A program made the position numbers and the translations under genes. Of a stretch of 64,000 nt of DNA, positions 19,387 through 27,452 are shown in pieces. The DNA comes from SG8-4 sp964562575. Lineage in GTDB: Bacteria; Planctomycetota; Phycisphaerae; Sedimentisphaerales; Anaerobacaceae. The stretch covers positions 9,914-73,913 of the forward strand of contig CAZLTY010000001.1 in assembly GCA_964562575.1 (NCBI GenBank), written 5' to 3'. Below the pieces are notes generated by a model. The model searched no databases. It saw nothing but the letters and a program-made list of their open reading frames with translations, and was not told the DNA's origin. Position 1 is the first letter of the stretch. Every line of letters starts with the position of its first letter.

Positions 19387-20304
19387 ATGACAGAAGAGTT
19401 GGTCGGCATAATAGCGGGGTCGGGATTGGGCGATGCGCTGGCCGAGCAGATGACGGGCGCCGAACGTCACGATGTCGATACGCCGTTCGGCAAGCCGAGC
19501 ACGGCGATCCTGGTCGGTAAGTTCGGCAAAAAAAGAATCGCATTCCTGAGCCGCCACGGGGCCGGGCACACACTTTCGCCCAGCGAGGTGCCGTTTGCGG
19601 CCAACATTTTCGCCCTCAAAAAGCTCGGCGTCCATGCGATCATAAGCAGCGGCGCCGTGGGATCGCTCGCCGAGAGAATCGCTCCGGGGGACCTGGTCAT
19701 CGTCGATCAGTTTATTGACAAGACGTTCAGGCGGACAAGCAGCTTCTTCGCCCGGTTAGGGGCCGTCCACTGCGAGATGGCCGATCCGACCTGCGGGCGG
19801 CTTCGAGAGATGCTTGTTGACGCTGCAAAAGGAATCGCTCCCCGCGTGCGCGGGGACAAGCTTGCCCCTGCCCAAGCAGGGGTAACTACACATCCGAACG
19901 GCACGTATGTCTGCATGGAAGGGCCCCAGTTTTCTACGCGGGCCGAATCGCTCATGCACAAGGCATGGGGCGGCGACCTGATCGGCATGACAGCTATGCC
20001 GGAGGCTAAATTGGCCCGTGAGGCGCAAGTTTGTTACGCTCTGGTAGCGCTGGCCAGTGATTATGACTGCTGGAAGCCGCACGAGGCAGGCAAGGACAAA
20101 CAGACACTGCTCAAGGAGATCATCGGGAACCTGCAAGCGGCGACGAGCAACTGCCTGGAGTTGATTAAGGCCGTGCTGAGCAGCGAACAGAAAATCGTCG
20201 GCGAAGATTGTCACTGTCGAAAGAGCCTCGACCTCGCCGTCTGGACCGAGCAGAGCCGGATCGATGGGGGTGACAAGGAAAGGTTGAAAGTGCTTTTCGA
20301 GTAG
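19387..20304 (+). CDS. S-methyl-5'-thioadenosine / purine nucleoside phosphorylase
   Basis: Cytoplasmic phosphorylase of the MTAP/PNP family, 305 residues. The ATG at 19387 has an AAAGGAG ribosome site; an upstream in-frame ATG lacks one. Motifs: SRHGAGHTLSPSEVPFAANI, SSGAVGSLAERIAPGDLVI and YVCMEGPQFSTRAES. GMTAMPEAKLARE marks the MTAP-type branch, which cleaves methylthioadenosine (or inosine in some relatives). Residues about 152-166 are an extra piece encoded by a double-hairpin repeat (19840-19882) inserted without breaking the frame. Confidence 0.88.
   Translation: MTEELVGIIAGSGLGDALAEQMTGAERHDVDTPFGKPSTAILVGKFGKKRIAFLSRHGAGHTLSPSEVPFAANIFALKKLGVHAIISSGAVGSLAERIAPGDLVIVDQFIDKTFRRTSSFFARLGAVHCEMADPTCGRLREMLVDAAKGIAPRVRGDKLAPAQAGVTTHPNGTYVCMEGPQFSTRAESLMHKAWGGDLIGMTAMPEAKLAREAQVCYALVALASDYDCWKPHEAGKDKQTLLKEIIGNLQAATSNCLELIKAVLSSEQKIVGEDCHCRKSLDLAVWTEQSRIDGGDKERLKVLFE
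19840..19882. repeat. REP-like double hairpin inside the phosphorylase gene
   Basis: Two hairpins in a row: CCCCGCG-TG-CGCGGGG (19840-19855) and CCCCTGC-CCAA-GCAGGGG (19865-19882). The layout matches the intergenic element at 22690-22753. Here it is translated as APRVRGDKLAPAQAG. Confidence 0.75.
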
Positions 20305-20332
20305 TGTGAAGATCGACATGGAAGTAGCCTCT

Positions 20333-20487
20333 CGGTAATCAGGGTAACAGCTTATCAGGATGTGGGTATCAGGTTGTCAGGTTATCAGGAACAGGGAACC
20401 AGGATCACAGGTTGTCGGGGGCTGTCAGTACCTGATAACCTGGTCTCCTGATCCTCACTGCCTGGTCCCCTGATGCTCTGATCACCT
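20333..20487. repeat. Degenerate ATCAGG/CCTGAT repeat tract
   Basis: About 155 bp. The left half has many words like TTATCAGG, TATCAGG and CCAGGATC. The right half has the complement (CCTGATAACC, TCCTGATCC, CCCCTGATG). The tract could fold into a long imperfect hairpin. It lies between the phosphorylase gene and the lipoprotein gene. Confidence 0.6.
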
Positions 20488-20503
20488 TTGAAAGGATGAC
20501 GAA

Positions 20504-20881
20504 ATGAAGAAACCGGCATGGAAGTCATTGATCATATCAATCGGTCTTGGCGCGGTGCTGATCGCAGGCTGTGGTCAGAAGGAGGCACCCAGTGTGAAAC
20601 AGAGCAGGGCAATAGCGGCCGAGAACATGGAACTGCAAAAGCAACTGGACCGCAGCCAGGCGCGAATCGAAAACTTCAAAGAGCAGTACGATGAAGAACT
20701 CGAAAAGCAGCAGAGACTGCTCGAAAAATGTCAGCAGGAAAGGGACCAGTGGAAGGCAAAGTCGCGGCAAAGCGTCAGAGACCAGGTAAAGAGCGTCCTC
20801 GACTCCGTGATGGCGGATAATACACGACTGCGCGAAGAGAACGCCATACTCAAGGCGCAGATAGAGGGGCTTCAAAAATAA
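20504..20881 (+). CDS. Small coiled-coil lipoprotein
   Basis: 125 residues. The lipobox LIAGC follows a basic and hydrophobic signal segment, so the mature protein should start at that cysteine and be anchored to a membrane. The rest (about 40-125) is one long charged heptad pattern, for example ENMELQKQLDRSQARIENFK, ending in NTRLREENAILKAQIEGLQK. Ribosome site AAAGGATG. It converges with pyrG. Function unknown; such proteins often serve as envelope spacers. Confidence 0.75.
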   Translation: MKKPAWKSLIISIGLGAVLIAGCGQKEAPSVKQSRAIAAENMELQKQLDRSQARIENFKEQYDEELEKQQRLLEKCQQERDQWKAKSRQSVRDQVKSVLDSVMADNTRLREENAILKAQIEGLQK

Positions 20882-20902
20882 ACGCTGGCACTCCGGCCTC
20901 CT

Positions 20903-22672
20903 CTACAACTTGCATACCTCACGGACAGCTTTCAAGCTGTCGGGCAGTTTTGAATCGGGGCAGCCTTTCTGCATCGCCGCTGCGACGAGTCCCACAAACA
21001 TTGGCTGCGGTTTGAGCGGCCTGGACGTCAGGCACGGATGGGCCTGTGTGCCAAAGAAGTACCGATGGCAGGGCAATTCCAGGATTTGCATGATCGGCTG
21101 ATTCGGCGCCTTGCCGGAGAATACCAGGCCGGCTTCTTGGAGCTTCTCGATATATCGGGGGTCGACCTCGTAACGATGTCTGAATCGCATTCTAACAGAA
21201 TCGGTCTTGCCGAAAAGCTCCCACGCCATCGTCTTGGGCTTCAATTCTATATCCCTTCCGCCCAGACGCATGTTCCCGCCGAGGCCTTCTATCTTCTTCT
21301 GCTCGGGCAAAATGTCGATCACCGGCTCTCCGCAATCAGGTTCGATCTCGGTACTGCTGGCCTTCGTTAAGCCGCAGACATTGCGGGCAAATTCTATGAC
21401 AGCCATTTGAAACCCAAGGCACAGCCCCAGATACGGCAGATTGTTCTCTCTGGCGTATCTTATGCAGGCGATCTTGCCCTCGGCGCCGCGCGTGCCAAAA
21501 CCGCCCGGGACGATGATACCGTCAACGCCCTTGAGATGCTTGGCCGTGCTGGCGTCCGTGACGTTGGTTGTATCGATCCATTCGATCTTGACATCGCAGC
21601 CAAGGGCGATGCCGGCATGTTCGAGGGCGTTGATTATCGAGGCATAGCTGTCGCGGACGGATGTGTACTTGCCTGTTATGCCGATGGTTATGTTCTTGTC
21701 GGCCGAGCCGATCTTGTCGGTGAAGTCGCACCACCGGGCCCAGGCCTTGCGCTCGTTGCGCAGGTCGATCCTGTCTTCTATTTTCAGCAGCCGGGCGACC
21801 TCAAAATCCAGGTTGACTTCGCGAAGTGCCGCGGGGATCATATAGATGCTTTCCGAGTCGGGCAGACTGATGACCCTCTTAAAGGGGACATTACTGTAGA
21901 CGCTTATCTTCTGGCGCACCTTTTCGGTGGCGGGCGTCGAAGCCCTGCACGCGATGATGTCGGGCTGAATGCCGCATTGCATGAGTTGCTTGATTCCCAA
22001 CTGCGCGGCTTTGGATTTCTGCTCGCCAAGCGTTTTGGGCTCCAGGATATACGTCAGGGCGACAAAGCAGCAACTGCCCGGGCCTTCCTCATAGGCCAGC
22101 TCCCGCATCGCTTCGATGTAGTAGGCGTTTTCCAAATCGCCCACCGTGCCGCCGATCTCTACGAAAACGATGTCGGCATCAGTCTCCATCGCCAGTTGGC
22201 GCAGTTTCAGCGTGACCTCACCGGTGACGTGGGGGATCATCTGAACGTCCCTGCCGAGATAATCCCCATGGCGCTCCTTGTTCAGAATGGAACTGAAAAT
22301 CTGCCCGCTTGTGGTGAAGTTCGCCTTGCTCAGATTCTGGTCGAGCATTCTCTCGTATGTACCCAGGTCCATATCGCATTCCATTCCGTCATCGAGGACG
22401 AACACCTCGCCATGTCGAAAAGGGTTCAGTGTCCCGGAGTCGATGTTCAGATAGCCCTCGAGCTTGATCGGCGCGACTTTCAGACCCTTGTCCTGCATCA
22501 GCTTAGCCAGGCAGGATGAAAATATCCCCTTACCCAGGCCGCTCATGACCGTCCCCATGACAAAGCAATAGCGGGCCTTTCCCTTCCTATAGCCCTTTGG
22601 CATAGGCGAGAAGAACTCGCTCTCATCCGAGGTGTCACTGATTGATGCTAATAAATCCTTATCTTTCGTCAT
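20903..22672 (-). CDS. pyrG: CTP synthase (glutamine hydrolysing)
   Basis: Makes CTP from UTP with ATP and glutamine. 589 residues, somewhat longer than the usual 535-550 because of about 30 extra N-terminal residues; the start is supported by a GGAG ribosome site. Synthetase domain: GTVMSGLGKGIFSSCLA, then VEIGGTVGDLEN. Glutaminase domain: GFGTRGAEGKI and the catalytic cysteine in GLCLGFQMAV; HPCLTSRPLKPQPMFVGLV is near the end. Third gene after kdsB and a pseudopilin-like gene. KdsB uses CTP to activate Kdo, so the neighbours are linked by function. Confidence 0.97.
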   Translation of the reverse strand: MTKDKDLLASISDTSDESEFFSPMPKGYRKGKARYCFVMGTVMSGLGKGIFSSCLAKLMQDKGLKVAPIKLEGYLNIDSGTLNPFRHGEVFVLDDGMECDMDLGTYERMLDQNLSKANFTTSGQIFSSILNKERHGDYLGRDVQMIPHVTGEVTLKLRQLAMETDADIVFVEIGGTVGDLENAYYIEAMRELAYEEGPGSCCFVALTYILEPKTLGEQKSKAAQLGIKQLMQCGIQPDIIACRASTPATEKVRQKISVYSNVPFKRVISLPDSESIYMIPAALREVNLDFEVARLLKIEDRIDLRNERKAWARWCDFTDKIGSADKNITIGITGKYTSVRDSYASIINALEHAGIALGCDVKIEWIDTTNVTDASTAKHLKGVDGIIVPGGFGTRGAEGKIACIRYARENNLPYLGLCLGFQMAVIEFARNVCGLTKASSTEIEPDCGEPVIDILPEQKKIEGLGGNMRLGGRDIELKPKTMAWELFGKTDSVRMRFRHRYEVDPRYIEKLQEAGLVFSGKAPNQPIMQILELPCHRYFFGTQAHPCLTSRPLKPQPMFVGLVAAAMQKGCPDSKLPDSLKAVREVCKL

Positions 22673-22689
22673 TTACTCTCCTCTATGTC

Positions 22690-22753
22690 ATTCCCGCGAA
22701 AGCGGGAATCCATAAGAGGCGCTGCGTTCTTGGATCCCTGCTTTCGCAGGGAT
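22690..22753. repeat. Paired REP-like hairpins, intergenic
   Basis: ATTCCCGC-GAAA-GCGGGAAT (22690-22709) and ATCCCTGC-TTTC-GCAGGGAT (22734-22753). The two 8-bp stems have complementary tetraloops (GAAA and TTTC), so the second reads like an inverted version of the first. The element lies just upstream of pyrG within its operon. Similar units are embedded in gltX and the phosphorylase gene. Confidence 0.85.
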
Positions 22754-22778
22754 GACAGCGCGAATCGGTTACATTGAG

Positions 22779-23696
22779 TTATTCACGTTTCCATTCAAAA
22801 TCAAGGTTCGCAACATCATCCTCCGTTCCATACAAGCCGTCCCAACCGGCTGAAAGCAGAATGTACGTGTTTGCCCTGTGTGGCCTACTTTCTGTCGCAA
22901 CCTTGTCGTTCTTTGTTATCTCATAGAATATCTTCGGATCTTCATAGAGCGGATGCTTCACGCCGGGTTTGCCGGGAACGCCCAGAGCCAGAAGAGCGTG
23001 ATTGTCCTTGTTGTCGTAGATATTCTCAGGATTGTTCGGATCGTCTACATCATGAGCCGTTTTCGACGTGTCCGCCTTATAGTAGAGTATCGGCATACCG
23101 ATTCTGCCGCCGAGGCTTTGGTGGGTGACGCGCCTGTACTCATCGCACAGTACGAAATGGTTTGGCCCGAAAGACCCCGTATTGCCCTCGCCGTACAAAT
23201 CGGCCAGCGAGTAAGCGTTGGCGTTGTCGAGCGGTAGATATGGGCCTTTTCTCGCGCTCAGGTTGGCCACGTGCCTTTCTGAGTGTACGCCAGTAGGTGG
23301 TGGCCCAGGATAGAGTACATTACCCTTGCCGTCGGTGCCATCACTTATGAAGACCGAATCGGGATGATGCCCGAGCAAATCCCGGCCCATCACGGCTTCA
23401 CAAAGCTTCATCGCGCCGCAGTAGTCCATCCCAGCCTCGTCCAACGCGCCGGATGGCGGATACTTATCAAACTCGCTGTTGAAAAGCTCGATTGCGGCGT
23501 CGATGCTACTGAATTGAGCCCTTTGCTTCCGATTGACGTCGGGAGTATGGGGGCAGTTAAACAAGGGTAACAATAGGCCGATGGCAATCAGAATGGACAC
23601 AACAACCAGGAAGACATCCGCAAGAGATTTGCCTCGACACCTTGAGTGGCCGCCCGCAAGGAACGAAATTAACCCCGGTCTTGACACGGCTTTCAT
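22779..23696 (-). CDS. Pseudopilin-like (GspG-like) membrane-anchored protein
   Basis: 305 residues. One membrane segment (LADVFLVVVSILIAIGLLLP, about 25-46) is followed by a segment starting QRAQFSSIDAAIELFNSEFD, and then by PPSGALDEAGMDYCGAMKLC. This resembles the helix and loop that follow the cleavage site in type II secretion pseudopilins, but the GFTLIE cleavage motif is absent. The C-terminal part has AGWDGLYGTEDDV, a calcium-loop-like stretch seen in GspG proteins. Its ATG overlaps the kdsB stop (TAATG), so translation is probably coupled. Confidence 0.6.
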   Translation of the reverse strand: MKAVSRPGLISFLAGGHSRCRGKSLADVFLVVVSILIAIGLLLPLFNCPHTPDVNRKQRAQFSSIDAAIELFNSEFDKYPPSGALDEAGMDYCGAMKLCEAVMGRDLLGHHPDSVFISDGTDGKGNVLYPGPPPTGVHSERHVANLSARKGPYLPLDNANAYSLADLYGEGNTGSFGPNHFVLCDEYRRVTHQSLGGRIGMPILYYKADTSKTAHDVDDPNNPENIYDNKDNHALLALGVPGKPGVKHPLYEDPKIFYEITKNDKVATESRPHRANTYILLSAGWDGLYGTEDDVANLDFEWKRE

Positions 23697-24493
23697 TATT
23701 TGGCTCTCCCTCTGCAGCGCTCGACGAATTCGGCGTACTGCTCGGGTGTGTCTATTCCGTCGCAGGTGTGTTCTACCTTGCCGACCAGGATCGGGTATCC
23801 GTTTTCGATTGCTCTTAGCTGTTCGAGTTTTTCAATCTTTTCCAGCGGCGTCTGGGCCAGAGATGTAATCTGAAGCAGAAACTGCTTGCGATAGGCATAT
23901 ATCCCAAGGTGCCTGAGATACTGTCGCACGTCTCCCACGCCGGCCGCGTCTCTATCGTAGGGGATCGGATGACGAGAAAAATAAATCGCCCGAGCGGTTT
24001 CGTCCCTCGTCCCTCGTCCCTCGTCTCTCGTACCGGCATCACGCGCAACGCACGACGAGACAATCACTTTGACGATATTCGGATCGGCAACCTGCTGGCC
24101 GCTCTGGAAATCCGCCGAGAGTGTGGCCATCGGGCAATCGGGGTTGTCCATCAGCAGCTTCGCCAGATAATCAATGTTGCCGGGGTCGATTTCCGGCTCG
24201 TCTCCCTGAAGGTTTATTACTATTTCAACATCCATCTCGGCGACGGCTTCGGCGATGCGGTCCGTGCCGCTCTGGTGATCGAGCGAGGTCAGGACGCACT
24301 CGGCACCGAATTCTCTCGCGGCGGCAACGACTTTCTTGTCATCGGCGGCTATTATCACCTTCTCGGGCAGCTTAGCTAAGCAGGCCTGCTCATAGGTGTG
24401 CTGGATGAGGAATTTACCCGTATCTTTGGCGAGAACCTTACCGGCAAATCTCGTGGAATCATAACGCGCCGGTATAACAGCTATAACCTTCAA
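23696..24493 (-). CDS. kdsB: 3-deoxy-manno-octulosonate cytidylyltransferase
   Basis: Activates Kdo with CTP to CMP-Kdo for lipopolysaccharide synthesis. I chose the TTG at 24493: it gives MKVIAVIPARYDSTRFAGKV, the normal KdsB start, with AAAGG 10 bp upstream; a TTG at 24502 is too close to that site. Motifs: NLQGDEPEIDP and YFSRHPIPYDRD. 265 residues against the usual 245-255. The surplus is AGTRDEGRGTRDET at about residues 152-167, encoded by a 7-bp tandem repeat. First gene of kdsB / pseudopilin-like / pyrG. Confidence 0.93.
   Translation of the reverse strand: MKVIAVIPARYDSTRFAGKVLAKDTGKFLIQHTYEQACLAKLPEKVIIAADDKKVVAAAREFGAECVLTSLDHQSGTDRIAEAVAEMDVEIVINLQGDEPEIDPGNIDYLAKLLMDNPDCPMATLSADFQSGQQVADPNIVKVIVSSCVARDAGTRDEGRGTRDETARAIYFSRHPIPYDRDAAGVGDVRQYLRHLGIYAYRKQFLLQITSLAQTPLEKIEKLEQLRAIENGYPILVGKVEHTCDGIDTPEQYAEFVERCRGRAK
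24001..24032. repeat. 7-bp tandem repeat inside kdsB
   Basis: Units CGTCCCT, CGTCCCT, CGTCCCT, CGTCTCT in a row. On the coding strand it reads as GACGAGG-type repeats translated RDEGRGTRDE. The same unit type occurs in the intergenic region at 3411-3436. Confidence 0.8.
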
Positions 24494-24745
24494 TACAATC
24501 AAGCCTTTACGTTAGCAAAGTCATTTTGCCGGGTAAGTTTACGTCTTCAGGGAACTCAAAACCCGCGATGCCTGTGCGAGCTCGAAATTCCAACTGGGCT
24601 TTTATCGTAAAGGCAAGAGAGAGGATTGTCAACAGGTCATTCGGAAATTTTGTGTTTTTAGACCATATTGTCCGCCAAAGAGTTTCTTTTCAAGAGCGCG
24701 GAATTGGGTTACGCTTTATTACATCGTATATCAAGGAGAAGATCT

Positions 24746-26302
24746 ATGAACATGCTCAGAGGTTCTGTTCTTGCCGCCGCTTTGGTACTAGTCTGTTGTC
24801 AAGCAGTTCTTCCAGCGGACACCACAGCGGATATCGATGATGCCCTGGTCATGGTGATTATGCGTTCTTTTGTCGGAAGGGGCGCCGGCAACGGCTTCGT
24901 GATCGGTGACGGTACGCTGGTTGTCACTGCGCACCATTTGGTCTTCGGCGGGTCCGAGAAGGGCCAACATCAGGAGACCGGACTCGTTTCAGTCGTCAGT
25001 CCCTACATCGGCGACGGATGCGAAGCCAGAGTCATCGCCGCCGATGAAGAACTCGACCTGGCAGTGCTCAAGATTCCCTGGGCCGGACATCCCGCTCTGA
25101 GATTGGCAGACGAGGCAGACCTGATGTCGGCCGAATGCTTCGTCGTAACGGGTATCCCCCAGACGATCCGAAGCCTTAGCAGGGGTGAGACTAAACCGAT
25201 GCAGGAAGGCCTCGATAGTCAGACTGAGAATCTGGCGGTTGATTACGTTGCCGTGCGCCGGCAAGTCCCCCGGTTTATATCACTGGGCGAGACAGGTCGA
25301 CTGGGACACGGATGGAGCGGCTCGCCGATGCTGTTGCCAGATTCGGCTATTGTCGCAGGCTGTTTCACCGCGTTAAACACAACCAGAGGCGACGAGCGCG
25401 TTCGAGCCAGAGGCCCGGCAATTTCGCAGGTCAGACGCCTGCTCGAAGACAGCGACGCCGGTGAGTCTCTCAAGGCCGGCGTTACGAGATTGCCAAGGCC
25501 GGAAGATGCGGTCGATGCTTTTTTGAGTTTTGCGCAGGGCTACCGTCATTATCTGGAGGATCAATACGGCTGGGCGTCCGACAGAATTGCCGATTTCATA
25601 CGCATGCGGCCGGAATCTTCGTTCGCATACATCCTCGCAGCCAGCAACGCGGCCGGACAGAAGGATTTCGACTTGGCCGATCAGCACTACCGCAAGGCCA
25701 TCGCCTTGAATCCGAAAGCTCCTGCATTACGCCTCTACTACGCACAGTTTCTTGCAGACCGTCAACCGGACAAAGCCCTCGAATTGCTCGAAGGCCTGTT
25801 GCCACTGAACGAATTCAAACAATCTGCAGCAGCAATAATGTTCAACTTCCTCTCAGGACGCGGCGAATTCCAGCAAGCCTCTGACTTGCTGACCGAAGCT
25901 CTGGAGCTGAATCCCAGAAATGGAAATCTATGGGTATCTCTGGGGGTATGTCGGCTCCAGTCGGGCAATTTGGACGGTGCGATCGCAGGTTTTGCCAAGG
26001 CGGTTGAACTGCTGCCGGAAAGAGGTCCCTTCCGTGGCCAGCTCGCCCGCATGCTCGAAAAGGCGGGCCGACTCGACGAGGCCGAGAAGCATTTTCGCGA
26101 ACTCCTGAAGATCGAGCCCCGAAACCCGGTCGTGCATTTCTGGCTCGCCGAGTTCCTGGCGAAACATCACCCTCAGGCCAAAGACGAAGCACTGAAAGAG
26201 GCCCAGACTGCTCTCGAACTGCCCCAAAGGAAAGGTTTGCCAAGAGAGAAAATCAAACAGCTAATTCAAGAACTGAGTTCCAAAACCACGCCTGTTCCCT
26301 GA
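24746..26302 (+). CDS. Secreted trypsin-like serine protease domain with TPR repeats
   Basis: 518 residues. The ATG at 24746 has an AAGGAG ribosome site and gives a signal peptide (MNMLRGSVLAAALVLVCCQA). The protease part resembles HtrA/trypsin: His in VVTAHHLVFG (residue 63 or 64), Asp in ELDLAVLKIPW and Ser in GWSGSPMLL. The C-terminal half (about 255-510) has TPR units such as DLADQHYRKAIALNPKAPAL and DEAEKHFRELLKIEPRNPVV. All three triad residues are present, so it could be active in the periplasm. No PDZ domain was seen. Confidence 0.75.
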   Translation: MNMLRGSVLAAALVLVCCQAVLPADTTADIDDALVMVIMRSFVGRGAGNGFVIGDGTLVVTAHHLVFGGSEKGQHQETGLVSVVSPYIGDGCEARVIAADEELDLAVLKIPWAGHPALRLADEADLMSAECFVVTGIPQTIRSLSRGETKPMQEGLDSQTENLAVDYVAVRRQVPRFISLGETGRLGHGWSGSPMLLPDSAIVAGCFTALNTTRGDERVRARGPAISQVRRLLEDSDAGESLKAGVTRLPRPEDAVDAFLSFAQGYRHYLEDQYGWASDRIADFIRMRPESSFAYILAASNAAGQKDFDLADQHYRKAIALNPKAPALRLYYAQFLADRQPDKALELLEGLLPLNEFKQSAAAIMFNFLSGRGEFQQASDLLTEALELNPRNGNLWVSLGVCRLQSGNLDGAIAGFAKAVELLPERGPFRGQLARMLEKAGRLDEAEKHFRELLKIEPRNPVVHFWLAEFLAKHHPQAKDEALKEAQTALELPQRKGLPREKIKQLIQELSSKTTPVP

Positions 26303-26417
26303 GGCCGATTTGAAACGATATCCTTGTAACCGGGGGCAAAGCAGGTATACTTTGTTGACTATTTGCCGTAGAATCTTTACCATTACCGCCAAAATGAGGT
26401 TTCAGGGAGCCAGAATT

Positions 26418-27452
26418 ATGAAAAAGATCTTTGGAATTATTGCCCTTGCAGCTCTGACCGTTGTCGTTGCTTCGATCGGCTGCAAGAAAGAAGATGCGCA
26501 GAACGAGCAAACAGGCACCGCCAAGTATCAGATCGCGGTGATTCCCAAGGGAACGACCCATGTATTCTGGAAGTCGATTCACGCCGGTGCGGTCAAGGCC
26601 GAGCAGGAGCTAAAGGCGTCCGGTCTCGATATCGAGGTCATTTGGAAAGGCCCACTCAAAGAGGACGACAGGGAATCGCAAATCAGAGTCGTGGAGGATT
26701 TCATAACGCTGGGCGTAACCGGAATAGTCCTGGCGCCATTAGATGATGCGGCGCTGCGCATGCCTGTCAAGGATGCCGTCAATAACGGCATCCCCGTGGT
26801 GATAATCGACAGCGGGCTAAAGAGCGACGATTACACCAGTTTCGTCGCAACGGACAACTACGTAGGCGGTAGAAAAGGCGGACAGCGCCTGGGCGAGCTT
26901 CTGGGTGGAAAGGGCAAGGTAATATTGCTGCGGTATCAGGAAGGCTCAGCAAGCACTATGAAGCGGGAAAAGGGCTTCCTGGACGTACTCAAAGAGGAGT
27001 ATCCCCAAATCGAGGTGGTCAGTTCAAACCAGTACGGCGGGGCAACCACCGAAAGCGCCTACATGGCCAGCGAGAACGTGTTAGCGCCGTTTCGCACGCC
27101 CGACGGAGAATTGACAGTTGACGGAATTTTCTGCCCGAATGAGTCAACGACATTCGCAATGCTGCGCGCGTTGCAGGAAAGCCGCCTGGTCGGTAAGGTC
27201 AAGTTTGTCGGCTTTGACAGTTCCGAGCGACTGGTCAAGGGACTGCGCGACGGCGAAATTCACGGACTGGTCCTCCAGGATCCGATCAACATGGGATACC
27301 TGGGCGTCAAAACGATGATGACGCATCTTCAGGGCCAGGAGGTGGAGAAACTAACCGATACCGGTTCGGATGTGGCGACTCTGGAGAACATGGACGATCC
27401 GAGGATGAAGGATCTGTTAGAGCCGGACGTCAAAAAATGGCTGAACGAATAG
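26418..27452 (+). CDS. Sugar ABC transporter substrate-binding lipoprotein (ribose type)
   Basis: 344 residues of the periplasmic-binding-protein family used by CUT2 sugar importers. Starts MKKIFGIIALAALTVVVASI with the lipobox cysteine next (ASIGC), so it is membrane anchored. Typical blocks: AVIPKGTTHVFWKSIHAG, GVTGIVLAPLDDAA, PVVIIDSGL, ATDNYVGGRKGGQRLGELL and VKFVGFDSS. First gene of a three-gene importer operon; its end overlaps the ATPase gene by 16 bp. The sugar is not predictable. Confidence 0.9.
   Translation: MKKIFGIIALAALTVVVASIGCKKEDAQNEQTGTAKYQIAVIPKGTTHVFWKSIHAGAVKAEQELKASGLDIEVIWKGPLKEDDRESQIRVVEDFITLGVTGIVLAPLDDAALRMPVKDAVNNGIPVVIIDSGLKSDDYTSFVATDNYVGGRKGGQRLGELLGGKGKVILLRYQEGSASTMKREKGFLDVLKEEYPQIEVVSSNQYGGATTESAYMASENVLAPFRTPDGELTVDGIFCPNESTTFAMLRALQESRLVGKVKFVGFDSSERLVKGLRDGEIHGLVLQDPINMGYLGVKTMMTHLQGQEVEKLTDTGSDVATLENMDDPRMKDLLEPDVKKWLNE

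Noticed and set aside
20333..20487. Repeat tract considered as a CRISPR array
   Set aside because: Repeats are short and degenerate, change orientation halfway and have no regular spacers; no cas genes nearby.
21407..22519. 370-codon plus-strand frame
   Set aside because: It is antisense to pyrG, whose motifs are unambiguous; long antisense frames are expected in GC-rich genes.
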